Assembly: GCA_002591745.1 (NCBI GenBank)
Contig: PDLQ01000010.1
Location: 62,001-126,000, forward strand
Direction of reading: 5' to 3'
Length of the DNA: 64,000 nucleotides
Origin: Lewinellaceae bacterium SD302
GTDB taxonomy: Bacteria > Bacteroidota > Bacteroidia > Chitinophagales > Saprospiraceae
Made by a program: the position numbers and the translations under genes
Part shown: positions 25,349 to 34,546 of the stretch, in pieces
Layout of the letters: each line of letters starts with the position of its first letter
How positions within the stretch are numbered: position 1 is the stretch's first letter
Notes under the pieces: generated by a model
Databases searched by the model: none
What the model saw: the letters and a program-made list of their open reading frames with translations, nothing else
What the model was told of the DNA's origin: nothing

Positions 25349-26065
25349 CTACTTTTCTGACAGCCTCTCCACGTAGTCCTCGTGCAGCTGCAAAATCTCG
25401 TCGTTGTCGTAGTAGTTTTCCTCCTTGAACTCCCGGTACTCATCGCTGATCGGAGCTTTTTCCAGCACGAAGGTTGCGAACTGGTAGATATAAAAACCGG
25501 CTCCGTGGCGAATGGTGATGTTGTCGGCAATTTTCTCGAAACTGGAGCGAAATTTCTGGCTACTTACGTAACTCACACCACTGCGCATCAGCGTCACGTT
25601 CGACCGCCGCTGGTAATACATAATGTGAGCCAGCTCATGGGCAAAACAACCAACCTGAGCGGAGTAACTGGCCTTTCGAAAATCGACCGGCTTGTCTTCG
25701 GAAATATCGTCTATGTAAATGGTGTAGGACCGGTTTTGGCGTGCCAGGTGGAATCGATGTGGCCGCACTGCCATGGAGGTCTTGATCTGCTTACTGAAAA
25801 CGCGAATTTCCACATCCTTTAATTCGGGATAAAAGCTTAGAGCGGCCAGAAACTTATCGCGGTATTTTGGTGCACAAGTCTTCTGATTCCCGAAAGCGGC
25901 TTCCAGTGCGGGGAGAGCATCTGCGACTACCAGAGAGTCGATCGGCTCGTTACTAAAACGGTACTGGGCCAGCAGGGGGCTATCGTTGACCAGTTCGGTT
26001 TGTCGTAGTGCAGGGCTACAAGATAACAGGGTGATCAACAAGTAAAACAAAAGCAGTGAGCGCAT
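25349..26065 (-). CDS. HELAH-motif lipoprotein, putative zinc metallopeptidase
   Basis: 238 residues from the ATG at 26065, chosen because it opens a lipoprotein signal (MRSLLLFYLLITLLSC, Cys16). A long in-frame extension upstream has no signal and overlaps the neighbouring gene's end. Zinc-type HExxH is present as HELAH (143-147, in FAHELAHIMYY). A downstream third ligand is not certain. Convergent with the glycosyltransferase (one base between stops). Function unknown; envelope location is inferred from the lipobox. Confidence 0.72.
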   Translation of the reverse strand: MRSLLLFYLLITLLSCSPALRQTELVNDSPLLAQYRFSNEPIDSLVVADALPALEAAFGNQKTCAPKYRDKFLAALSFYPELKDVEIRVFSKQIKTSMAVRPHRFHLARQNRSYTIYIDDISEDKPVDFRKASYSAQVGCFAHELAHIMYYQRRSNVTLMRSGVSYVSSQKFRSSFEKIADNITIRHGAGFYIYQFATFVLEKAPISDEYREFKEENYYDNDEILQLHEDYVERLSEK

Positions 26066-26168
26066 CTGGTAAGGGGGAGTTTTTACTGTAACAGCACTTC
26101 GCCCGTCCGTGTGCAATGCTATTGTCCAGATCATCGACTTCGCTACTTCAGTTTGCTGATCCGTCCTT

Positions 26169-26600
26169 TCAGACCTCGGATTTATCAGCCAGAAAAACTT
26201 CCATGATAATGAATGACCGGCTGTTCTTCGCAAAAACTTCTCCACTTGTTTCCAAGCCGAATTTTCGGTAAAACCCGACTTGTTCCACCCGCGCATTACA
26301 CCATAGCCTGCTAATGCCTTTCTCTTTCAACTCTTGGATCAAATAGCGCAGCAACTGACTTCCGTAACCTTGATTTTGGTGGGCTAACAAAGTAGCAAAT
26401 TTCCTGAATTGGGCGGTTTGAGCGTCGCTCAGGAACCAACTGACGACCGAGACCAGTTGGCGGTCTACGTACAAACCCAAATGCCGCCCATCGAGGGTGT
26501 CTCTCTCCAGTTGAACGTAACTTAAACTTTCTTCCGGCCACATGACTCGGTGGCGGATTGGCCAGGTGACCTTGGCCGGTATGCTTCGGATAGTGATCAT
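26169..26600 (-). CDS. GNAT family N-acetyltransferase
   Basis: 143 residues from the ATG at 26600 (GTG at 26609 also possible). It shows the GNAT core: QFRKFATLLAHQNQGYGSQLL is the acetyl-CoA-binding motif A split around QNQGYGS, followed by a beta strand and VGFYRKFGLETSG near the end. The substrate is unknown. The motif A codons for A-T-L-L-A are exactly the interspersed motif (26388-26396 core), so this copy lies inside a conserved functional segment. Confidence 0.82.
   Translation of the reverse strand: MITIRSIPAKVTWPIRHRVMWPEESLSYVQLERDTLDGRHLGLYVDRQLVSVVSWFLSDAQTAQFRKFATLLAHQNQGYGSQLLRYLIQELKEKGISRLWCNARVEQVGFYRKFGLETSGEVFAKNSRSFIIMEVFLADKSEV
26388..26396 (-). repeat. GCTACTTTG motif copy inside the GNAT gene
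   Basis: Sense strand GCTACTTTGTTAGCCCACC reads A-T-L-L-A-H, directly before the acetyl-CoA loop QNQGYG. Confidence 0.8.
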
Positions 26601-26709
26601 TTTGCGCACTGGTGGGGCCTCACACGGAGAATTACCTGCTTATCATTACTTGCCTAACGAGATTTCACACGGACGGCACTGAGGGAGGCTACTACGAATC
26701 AGCTAAACA

Positions 26710-29019
26710 TCAAAGCGCGATCGGCGCCCCCAACAACTCATCCGGTATTCCGAAGGCAGCTACCAAACCACCCGCTTCCGGCCGTAGCTCGCCGCATAAC
26801 TTGTCCACGACGCGGCTGATGGCTTTGCTTTTATTTCCACTGATATACTCCTGTTGCTGGAACCAACCACTATGTTCTTCAATGGTATGCAGCGCGTAGA
26901 GCCCGGCGAGTTTTTGCAGGATATCTTTTTCACCTCCTGCCTCCAGTTTCTCGACAGCATCCATAAATCGGCCGAGGGTGAAGCGCTCCACGTAGGCCTG
27001 GGCTGCAGCCATCATGTGAGTTTGACATTTGAGGCCCGCTTCGTAGGCACTCATCCCTTCTTTGAGGTAGGAACGAAAGCGCTGCGCCAGAGTGCTGGTG
27101 AGTCGACGGTGGCGATAGCGCAGGGCGTTGCGATAGAAATCCGGCGTTTCGATCTGGTGGCGCTCCGTCTGGCGGATGACCAGCGGATTTTGCTCCGTTA
27201 CGACAGTCCCGATGCGGCGGCCCATATACTTGATGACCGACCAATAACCATCTTCACTGAGTTCCTTTTTGTAATCAGAAAGGACGGATTTGGCCACCAG
27301 TTGCATCAGTACGGTATTGTCGCCTTCAAAAGTGGTGAAGATATCCGAATCGGCTTTAAGGTCGGCGAAGCGGTTTTCAGACAGGTAGCCCTTACCACCG
27401 GTGGCTTCGCGGCATTCCTGGATACAGTCGGTGGTAAACCAGGTAGCGTAGGCTTTCATACCGGCGGCCATAGCCTCGATCTGCCGCATGTCTTCTTCGC
27501 TCCGGTTCACGTAGCGTTCCAGCAGATAATCCAGCGCGAACTGAATAGCGTAAGCTTTGGCCAGGCGGGGAAATAAGCGGCGCTGCTGGTTCGGATAGTC
27601 AAGGATGATGGTTTCCGCTTTGAGCGGATCCGGACTGAACTGACGCCGCTTCAATCCCCAGCGAATAGCGATAGCCAGGGCGCTTTTGGCGGCACTCATA
27701 CCCGCGCGGGGCACACAGACTCGACCACCGACCAGGGTACCAAGCATCGTGAAGAAACGGCGGGAAGGATTTTCAATCGGACTACTGTAATTACCCTGCT
27801 CATCTACCCCACCGAATCGGTTAAGCAGATTTTCTCGTGGCACCCGTACTTTATTGAACCAAATACGGCCATTATCCACACCGTTGAGGCCCATTTTATA
27901 GCCGTTGTCTTTGACCGTTATTCCGGGCATTAAGTCATGGGCTTCGTCACGCAATGGCACGACTACGGCGTGTACCCCGTAATTTTCCCCGTCCACAATA
28001 AGCTGGCAAAAGACCGCCGCCATTTTACTGTGCATGGCGTTGCCGATGTATTCCTTGCCCGCTCCGATACTGGGTGAGTGTACGATCAGTTCGTCCGTTT
28101 CAGAATCATAGACGGCCGTGGTTTCCAGTCCGCGAACGTTGCTGCCGTGGCCGGTTTCCGTCATGGCGAAACAGCCGGGTAGTTCCAGGGTGCCGATTTC
28201 GGCCAGGTATTTATCGTGGTGGCGCTTGGTGCCCAGGTTGGCAACCGCCCCACCCCACAGGCCGAATTGAACGCCGAACTTGATGGTCAGGCTCAGGTCG
28301 TGGTAGGCCATCATTTCGAAGGCGGTGGCGTAGCGCCCCATGTCGTTTTCGCCGCCGTACTCGGTTGGAAAAGCCATGGCGCCGTAGCCTTCGTCGGCCA
28401 GCAGTTGGGTCCATTCCAGTACTTGCTCGCGGAAGTCTTCCTTGACTGGCATCACCTTACGTTCAAAGGCCGGGCGGGTCAGGATTTCGCGCAGGTGATC
28501 GAATGTTTCTCCGTAAGGAGCTTCTATGATGGCTTGCAATTTGGTCGGATCGAAGGTCTTGCCGCTCATCTCTTCTTCCAGTCGGGTGTCTCCGTCGTAA
28601 TCCGGGAAGAGGCTGCGATAGGTAGCCAGGTCGATCTCACCCAGACCGGCTTCCAGTTGCTTTAAAACGGGTAGCTGGGCCATCCAGAATTCCTCATCCT
28701 GATCTCCCGCTTCCCGGCCGAGTAGTGCCCCCAATTCTGCCAAACCCGCCGGTTCTCCGTCTTGAATCAACTCGGCAGCGTGGCGGCTTTGGATTTCCCA
28801 TTGCTTGAAGAGTTCGCGAGCGGGTGGTCGGGCCGGGTCGCTCCAGTCCAGTAAGGTTGCTTTATCCTTTTCCGTCAGGAACGGCAGATCCGCCGCCAGT
28901 TCCCGCAGAGAGTTGATCTCTTTGATGTTCAGGTGGCGATCGGCCCAGGCAGCGTAGAGCAGTGGCAGCATAGCCTGGATGCCGGGAGAAAAACTGGAGG
29001 TTGGTGGTGGTGCGCCCAT
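26710..29019 (-). CDS. Acyl-CoA oxidase/dehydrogenase family protein with N-terminal extension
   Basis: 769 residues. The catalytic part (about 170-769) matches acyl-CoA oxidases more than short acyl-CoA dehydrogenases: TETGHGSNVRGLETTA (287-302), ATGGKGYLSENRFADLKAD (539-557) and the catalytic Glu565 in FTTFEGDNTVLM. It should oxidise fatty acyl-CoA to trans-2-enoyl-CoA with FAD. Residues 1-165 are extra; residues 15-60 (LPLLYAAWADRHLNIKEINSL...) resemble a TerB-like helical module. It probably supplies enoyl-CoA to the FadB-like hydratase at 11841-13991 (inference). Confidence 0.88.
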   Translation of the reverse strand: MGAPPPTSSFSPGIQAMLPLLYAAWADRHLNIKEINSLRELAADLPFLTEKDKATLLDWSDPARPPARELFKQWEIQSRHAAELIQDGEPAGLAELGALLGREAGDQDEEFWMAQLPVLKQLEAGLGEIDLATYRSLFPDYDGDTRLEEEMSGKTFDPTKLQAIIEAPYGETFDHLREILTRPAFERKVMPVKEDFREQVLEWTQLLADEGYGAMAFPTEYGGENDMGRYATAFEMMAYHDLSLTIKFGVQFGLWGGAVANLGTKRHHDKYLAEIGTLELPGCFAMTETGHGSNVRGLETTAVYDSETDELIVHSPSIGAGKEYIGNAMHSKMAAVFCQLIVDGENYGVHAVVVPLRDEAHDLMPGITVKDNGYKMGLNGVDNGRIWFNKVRVPRENLLNRFGGVDEQGNYSSPIENPSRRFFTMLGTLVGGRVCVPRAGMSAAKSALAIAIRWGLKRRQFSPDPLKAETIILDYPNQQRRLFPRLAKAYAIQFALDYLLERYVNRSEEDMRQIEAMAAGMKAYATWFTTDCIQECREATGGKGYLSENRFADLKADSDIFTTFEGDNTVLMQLVAKSVLSDYKKELSEDGYWSVIKYMGRRIGTVVTEQNPLVIRQTERHQIETPDFYRNALRYRHRRLTSTLAQRFRSYLKEGMSAYEAGLKCQTHMMAAAQAYVERFTLGRFMDAVEKLEAGGEKDILQKLAGLYALHTIEEHSGWFQQQEYISGNKSKAISRVVDKLCGELRPEAGGLVAAFGIPDELLGAPIAL

Positions 29020-29084
29020 GGGTTTAAATGGTTAGTTGGTATTCTAACGCATTTTTTGAGAAAATGATTTTGGGCAGGTTTTGA

Positions 29085-29169
29085 GCATTGCTACTTCGTC
29101 AGTAAAAAGCATGTCAACTTCAATGCCGAAGTACGTACCGGCAAGTTTTTGGGCTGACAAAGTAGCAAA
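29085..29169. repeat. Inverted pair of motif copies
   Basis: Left copy GCATTGCTACTTCGTCAGT (29085-29103, one core mismatch), right copy GGGCTGACAAAGTAGCAAA (29151-29169). A 47-base spacer lies between. It sits between the acyl-CoA oxidase start and the stop of the giant membrane protein. Confidence 0.8.
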
Positions 29170-29228
29170 GTATTCATCAAGTCTGATCTATCTTTTCTTC
29201 AAGTACTTGCTCGGCGAACTATCCTGTT

Positions 29229-32200
29229 TTACTGCTCTATAACTATTATCTCGACCCTTCTTTGAAGTGAAGCCATTATACTGTAAACAGACTCTTTGGG
29301 CAAATCCAACCGATCACTTATGTTTCCAGCACTAGGCCTGGTCTCACCTACTACTCGCTGTTCAAACGACAGTTTACCCGAATTGATATAGCTCATCAAT
29401 GAGCCTCCATTATAAGCTCTAATCGAATTCGCCACTGAACTCATCCGCCTGGAGGTCAAGCGGTTATTATATTCTGCTGCTGCTCTTGGCGAAGCAAATC
29501 CTCTTAGTTCTAGAGTTATTTTCGAGCCTCCGTCAGCAAAGTACGCTTCGAGTTGCTCCAATAATATCATAAAATTTTCTTTGCCTCCCTTTATCTGTTG
29601 TTCAAAGAATTGATCGTATTGCTGCTTGACTAAAAAGGCATCCTCGGCGGGCAAATCACTAGTGTATTCTTCTATATAACGTTCACTTCGTTGATAATAA
29701 GCTTCGAAAAGTTCGAAATAATCTTGGTTAGTGGTCCGACTATACGAACGAGGGTCTGGGGAGTCATTATCAAAATAAAGTTCGACGGAGAAAAATTCAT
29801 CAATATCAATCGGGAATAGCGGCACAGTGTAAGTCAACGAACCCTGTCGCTTGGCCACTTCTGCTTGATCAACTGAAAGTGTATCTTTTCTCGAAATATA
29901 GCCAGTCCGGTTGGATGAAAGAATCAGTTCAGCCCCATTAGGCACCGTGAATAAAAATTCATTACCCTCAGGATTATGTTTGTTTGATATTACCCTGCCA
30001 TATCGACTCAATTCTACGCTGACTTTATCCAGGGGATCATCAGTGATTCCATCTACCATGAGAATTTCAAGCCTAATCTCCGGATATTGCGGATAGCTCA
30101 AACCGTTCAGGGAATCCAACTTATCTAAAGCTTCCTGGAAGAAATTCCCCCGTGGATATTCCCTTAAAAACCCTTCCAGTGCCTCAATTTCACCCGTGTT
30201 CTTCAGCGTTTCCCAATCCGCCAGTTCTTTTACCAAGTCGGGGTCAGACGAACTGACGACATCTCCTTGCCTTTGGCTGGTTCTCAGTTGATCAGTAGTT
30301 GCAGGCAAATCATTATTCCTTTGCTGAGTAGTATCATTTCGTGATGATCGCTGTCTTTGCTCTTGAATTCTATCGCCATCATTTAGCTGATTATTGCTGG
30401 ACTCTACCGTGACGGGCTCATCACTTTCTCCATTCAAAGTATCCCGCCCATAACGACGTATCAAGGTTTTTAAATTAACTGGCATCTCCTTAGCGATGGA
30501 AGAAAAGAAATTCCCGCCATCTACGGTATCTAGTCTCCAAAAAACTTCCAGGGTCAGATCATATTCCAGACCATGTAAAAATCCGGAACTCTTAACCTTT
30601 TCGGGATGAGCGAAAAGGCCATCATACTCGTTCATCCACGAACTCATAAAGATTACTCCCGTGCCGTGAAGTATTAATTGAGCGGTTCGGGTAGAATCGG
30701 TGAATAGTCTTTCGTAGTCATAGTCGTCTTCGAATGCTAAAATTGTTTCCAGAGAATCCATACCCAGATAATGCGAACCAGTGGACATCGCACTTAGGTT
30801 ATAGCCTTTGCGCAGTAGATTGAATGTTCCTATAAGTTGGTTAGAATCAGCAATCGCGTAAGGTTCCGGTGCCCGGATTTTCTTTGCCGAGTCAAGTAGC
30901 GCTAAAGCCAGTTTCCACTCTGGCACTGCTACTTTGAAGTCCGCCAAATTACTAATGGTATCCAAACGGCTTAGGGTGGCTACGGCCTCATTATTCAACT
31001 CCAGCGCCAGATCATCCACGTTTTCGGAACTTTCCCAAGCGTTCAGGGGGCGCCCCTCTTCTAATAGTAATCCGCGCTGATTGAAATGCCAAGCGGAAAA
31101 GATCAGAAAGCACGCAGGTATGCTGAGCAATACAGCTAAGTAAAAGCGCCAGTTGACCCAGGGTTTGTCTGCTGGCCGATCCAGCCACTCGTCCAGATGG
31201 GCGTTGCGGGTTTCTGCATTGCCCTTGGCTGCCGTGCTTTTCTCTATTTTCTGGTCCAGTTCATCCAGTTGGTCATTGGTCAGCCAGCCAATGCTACGGA
31301 GTTCGCGGATGCGCTGTTTATTGGCTGGAGAGACGGGATCGAGGGCAAATTCCTGAACGGCCCGGTTGCTCATCCAATCCGTTTGGGCGAAACTCTCGTT
31401 TACTTCCGTTTTCACGGCTGCCAGTTCAGCGAGTACTGCTTGGCGAGCCATTTTTTCGTCGTCATCGGAGAGTGTGGCCAGCAATTGAATTCTCAAGCTA
31501 TGGTCCGGGGCATTATCAGCCAGCCAGGGAATGCGACTCAGGCGCAAGAGGCGGTCGTGCGTCACTTCGATACCCAGTGCACGGCCGATGGCGATGGTAA
31601 GGTTCCAGTCGGGCTGAGAGACGACACACAGTCCACCAAGCCAGCGGAATAACTCTGGATCGTCGGCCAGGTAGTCCCGGTGTTCTTCCACCGAATTCCA
31701 GTGTCGGTAGCGGCAGCCAGTTTCCTGGTGACGGGGCAGTAACTCGGCTTCCCAGCGGTTAAAATCGGCAGTATCGTAATCTTCTACCGCATTGAGGGCC
31801 TCTACACCCAGACGGATGCCCCGACTGTCAACTGGATAAAGTAGAAAATAGCGGTGGAGTAATTTTTCCTGAAACGACCAATCGGCTACCGGTTCGGTGG
31901 TGAGGATGACTCGCCTTCGCCAACGACTGAAAACCGCTTGCCAGCGTGGTAACAAACGAGGTACGCGACTTTCGAAAGGGTCTAAAAGTCCATGGCCATT
32001 ACCCAGGATAATTAGGCGAAAATCCGGATAGCGACCGGCCAGCTGTTCGGGGGCAATGCCCTCGGGTTGGTCGTCGTTCCAAAAACGATCGAAGCGACCT
32101 GAGTGAAAATAGACCTTAACGGCGGCTTCCTGTTCAATGAGAAATTGGCCCAGACGAGTAAGTAAGCGGTGTTGCTGTTGTCGCTCGTTGGCGTGAGGAA

Positions 32201-33473
32201 CGAGAAGCAGGTACTCTGCGGGGCGCTTGATAGCCCTTTCCCGCCAGCGGGGAAAGCCGCCATTGCGTACGGTGGCCTCTACGGTAGCCCGGCCATCGAA
32301 ACTTTTGCGCAATCCTGCCTCCCGGATGCGCAATTGATCGGCAATCCGGTAAAAATCGGCTGGTACGCTGATGGCAGTCGACTGATCGCGGTAGGGAATG
32401 TCGTAAGGGCCGGCGTCATGGATGGGGTAAGCGGCTTGTAATGCGGCCTCGTCGGGCATTTTGGTTTCCGCCACCGAATGTCGATCCCGCCACCAGCTGC
32501 GCCAGGCCGCAATAGCCAAGAGAAGCGGAAGCAGTAGCAACCACCATACCCAGGGCGCCACGCGCAAAAACTGACGAGGCTGGTCCTCAAATAAGGGAAT
32601 TGACGTCAATAACGGCAAGTTGGTTCCTATCTGTACCGAACGGAAATATGTTTTGTAACAGCAGACGGAATCCGTTGCCCGCATAGCTTTCAGTTCAATG
32701 TTGTAATCACCTTCTTCCGTGAAGGAAAAGGCCTGGCGGGGACCGTAACGATAAGTTTCGCCAGTACCGAAGCGCCAGCGATAGATCACCTCCTCTTCAG
32801 GATCGACCCCGAAGACAAATCGATCATTACGCTGCAGCGGGCCCTCCGGAAAAGCCAAATTTCTCAGAGACGGGGGCGCTCCGCAAGTAACCACGGTATG
32901 GCTCTGCTTAACCGCGGGATTATCACCAGTAAAAAGATGTTCTCCTTCGAGGTCTACGCGAATACGACGACAGCTTCCGTAGGGTACCACCCAATCCAGA
33001 TCAAAACTATCGGAAGTGATCAGAACGGAGTCGGTAGCCGAATCCATCACCCGCCAGCGGAAACCCGTAGAATCTTTGGGGCCAGTTGAAGTCGTATTCT
33101 GGAAACGAACGGTATCTCCCTCGCGCAGCAGGTATTCCGCCGGGGCCGTAAAAGTAATCGTGACGGGGTCCGGTTTATCCCCCAGTGCACCGTCAAAGAA
33201 AAAGTAGGCCAGGGCCGCAATTACGGGCAGCCACAATAACCACCTCCACCAGGGTTTAGGGCTCGGAGGGGCTATTGGCGAATGCGGAGGCGGTTCATCA
33301 ACCTCTTCTAAGTGGTCAAACTCCTCTTCGTATTCCGCCACAAATTCTTGCCACAAACGGTAGAATTCGGTCTGTTCTTTGGCGTTACTCGCTACGTGAG
33401 GAGCCAGCAAAAAACGCATTTCCGCCAAGCGGCCGATGAAGCGCCCTCCTTGTTCGTGTAGGGCCAGTCGCAA
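29229..33473 (-). CDS. Giant three-helix membrane protein with vWA-like and OmpA-like regions, MoxR partner
   Basis: 1414 residues from the TTG at 33473; the true N-terminus probably lies further upstream (see findings). Order: a helical N-terminus like that of CoxE/vWA partners of MoxR (to about 55); membrane helix about 75-93; extracytoplasmic PKD-like beta domains (100-300); helix 304-325; a large cytoplasmic part (330-775) with a degenerate vWA-like Rossmann core (PAEYLLLVPHANERQQQHRLL ... FRLIILGNGHGLLDPF, 418-500); helix 776-796; then a TPR-like segment (ADWETLKNTGEIEALEGFLREYP) and an OmpA-like C-terminus (LYFDNDSPDPRS ... ITLELRGFASPRAAAEYNNRL ... RRVEIIVIEQ). Last gene of the EAD11-MoxR operon; it probably senses or acts at the envelope (inference). 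Residues DFKVAVP are encoded by a motif copy. Confidence 0.75.
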   Translation of the reverse strand: MRLALHEQGGRFIGRLAEMRFLLAPHVASNAKEQTEFYRLWQEFVAEYEEEFDHLEEVDEPPPHSPIAPPSPKPWWRWLLWLPVIAALAYFFFDGALGDKPDPVTITFTAPAEYLLREGDTVRFQNTTSTGPKDSTGFRWRVMDSATDSVLITSDSFDLDWVVPYGSCRRIRVDLEGEHLFTGDNPAVKQSHTVVTCGAPPSLRNLAFPEGPLQRNDRFVFGVDPEEEVIYRWRFGTGETYRYGPRQAFSFTEEGDYNIELKAMRATDSVCCYKTYFRSVQIGTNLPLLTSIPLFEDQPRQFLRVAPWVWWLLLLPLLLAIAAWRSWWRDRHSVAETKMPDEAALQAAYPIHDAGPYDIPYRDQSTAISVPADFYRIADQLRIREAGLRKSFDGRATVEATVRNGGFPRWRERAIKRPAEYLLLVPHANERQQQHRLLTRLGQFLIEQEAAVKVYFHSGRFDRFWNDDQPEGIAPEQLAGRYPDFRLIILGNGHGLLDPFESRVPRLLPRWQAVFSRWRRRVILTTEPVADWSFQEKLLHRYFLLYPVDSRGIRLGVEALNAVEDYDTADFNRWEAELLPRHQETGCRYRHWNSVEEHRDYLADDPELFRWLGGLCVVSQPDWNLTIAIGRALGIEVTHDRLLRLSRIPWLADNAPDHSLRIQLLATLSDDDEKMARQAVLAELAAVKTEVNESFAQTDWMSNRAVQEFALDPVSPANKQRIRELRSIGWLTNDQLDELDQKIEKSTAAKGNAETRNAHLDEWLDRPADKPWVNWRFYLAVLLSIPACFLIFSAWHFNQRGLLLEEGRPLNAWESSENVDDLALELNNEAVATLSRLDTISNLADFKVAVPEWKLALALLDSAKKIRAPEPYAIADSNQLIGTFNLLRKGYNLSAMSTGSHYLGMDSLETILAFEDDYDYERLFTDSTRTAQLILHGTGVIFMSSWMNEYDGLFAHPEKVKSSGFLHGLEYDLTLEVFWRLDTVDGGNFFSSIAKEMPVNLKTLIRRYGRDTLNGESDEPVTVESSNNQLNDGDRIQEQRQRSSRNDTTQQRNNDLPATTDQLRTSQRQGDVVSSSDPDLVKELADWETLKNTGEIEALEGFLREYPRGNFFQEALDKLDSLNGLSYPQYPEIRLEILMVDGITDDPLDKVSVELSRYGRVISNKHNPEGNEFLFTVPNGAELILSSNRTGYISRKDTLSVDQAEVAKRQGSLTYTVPLFPIDIDEFFSVELYFDNDSPDPRSYSRTTNQDYFELFEAYYQRSERYIEEYTSDLPAEDAFLVKQQYDQFFEQQIKGGKENFMILLEQLEAYFADGGSKITLELRGFASPRAAAEYNNRLTSRRMSSVANSIRAYNGGSLMSYINSGKLSFEQRVVGETRPSAGNISDRLDLPKESVYSIMASLQRRVEIIVIEQ
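30928..30936 (+). repeat. GCTACTTTG motif copy inside the giant membrane protein gene
   Basis: GGCACTGCTACTTTGAAGTCC on the plus strand; the antisense coding strand reads D-F-K-V-A-V-P at about residues 845-851. Confidence 0.75.
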
Positions 33474-33583
33474 CTGCCGTTCCCTGGCCGCATCCAGCGT
33501 GAAGCCGGCGGCCCGCAGACGCGCCAGAAAGCGCGCCAGTGGTAAGGGGGTATGTTCGTGAATGGAAGCGATGGCGGAGGCGA

Positions 33584-34507
33584 CTAGAGCAGTTTGCGGA
33601 CGGCTTCGAGGTCTTCGCGGGTTTTCACCAGGAAGGAGAGGTTATATTCCAGTTGTTCACGTCTCTTGGCAGCATCTTTCTCTTCGAAGTAGCCGTTGAG
33701 TTCCAGTAGTTTCAGCCAGCCCAGCAATTCAGCCGTAGCGGGTTTTTTACGGACGCTGGCTTCACGAGCCTGGAAAAAAAAGCCGACCAATTCATCGTAA
33801 GCTTTCTTGGCGGCACCGGTTGGTTCCCCCAGGTGAGTCTGTAATATTTTACGCAGTACGGGACTGCCCGGCTTCGGAAACTCAATGTGAAAAAAGGCGC
33901 AGCGCCGCAGGAAAGCATCCGGCAGATTTTTTTCCGAATTGGAGGTCATGATCGTTACAATGGGGATTTCCGCTGCGCCTCGCTCTACCGTCTGGTTGTG
34001 TTCCATGATGCGGAAGCGCTGTTGATCGATCTCGTCGAGAATGTCGTTGGTGAAATCGCGGGGGGCTTTGTCGATCTCATCGATCAGTACGACGGAACCC
34101 CGGGGCTTTTCGGGCAGTTCATCTCTGGTGAGTCCGGCCAACTGCGGCGTCGGATTACTCATTACAATGGCCTTACCCAAGGCGCGTAATTCAATGAAGT
34201 CACTCACGCTCAGGGCCTCTTCCCTGCGTAAATTAGCGGCCTGAAAGTGAGACAAGGCGTCGTAGACGTAGAAAAGGTCCCGGGCCTGGGAGTTGGTCTT
34301 GGTACTGAAACGCAGGGGTTTGGGAGCAAAATCAATCCCTTTCGCCGCATAGACCTGGTGCAAATGCCAGGCGGCCCAATCGGCCAGGGTCGTCTTACCC
34401 GTGCCGGGCTCACCGGTCAGTAACAGCGGCCGGTTCAGGGCGATGGCTCCTTCCAGTGCATACTGTAAGCCGGCGGGGAGTACGTAATCTTTAGCTTCGT
34501 AGGCCAT
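33584..34507 (-). CDS. MoxR-type AAA+ ATPase
   Basis: 307 residues. Walker A GEPGTGKT (32-39), Walker B VVLIDEID (139-146), sensor-1 Asn190 in IMTSNSEKNLPDAF, arginines 201-202 as arginine-finger candidates. MoxR ATPases are chaperone-like and normally act with a vWA-domain partner to load metals or remodel proteins; in conflict operons they act with vWA/STAND-type partners. It lies 39 bases after the EAD11-iSTAND gene, and its stop is followed at once by the giant membrane protein's reading frame, so all three should be one transcript. Confidence 0.88.
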   Translation of the reverse strand: MAYEAKDYVLPAGLQYALEGAIALNRPLLLTGEPGTGKTTLADWAAWHLHQVYAAKGIDFAPKPLRFSTKTNSQARDLFYVYDALSHFQAANLRREEALSVSDFIELRALGKAIVMSNPTPQLAGLTRDELPEKPRGSVVLIDEIDKAPRDFTNDILDEIDQQRFRIMEHNQTVERGAAEIPIVTIMTSNSEKNLPDAFLRRCAFFHIEFPKPGSPVLRKILQTHLGEPTGAAKKAYDELVGFFFQAREASVRKKPATAELLGWLKLLELNGYFEEKDAAKRREQLEYNLSFLVKTREDLEAVRKLL

Positions 34508-34546
34508 TTGTCTTGGTGGTTTTGGTGGCTTCGGGTTTAGGGGCGG

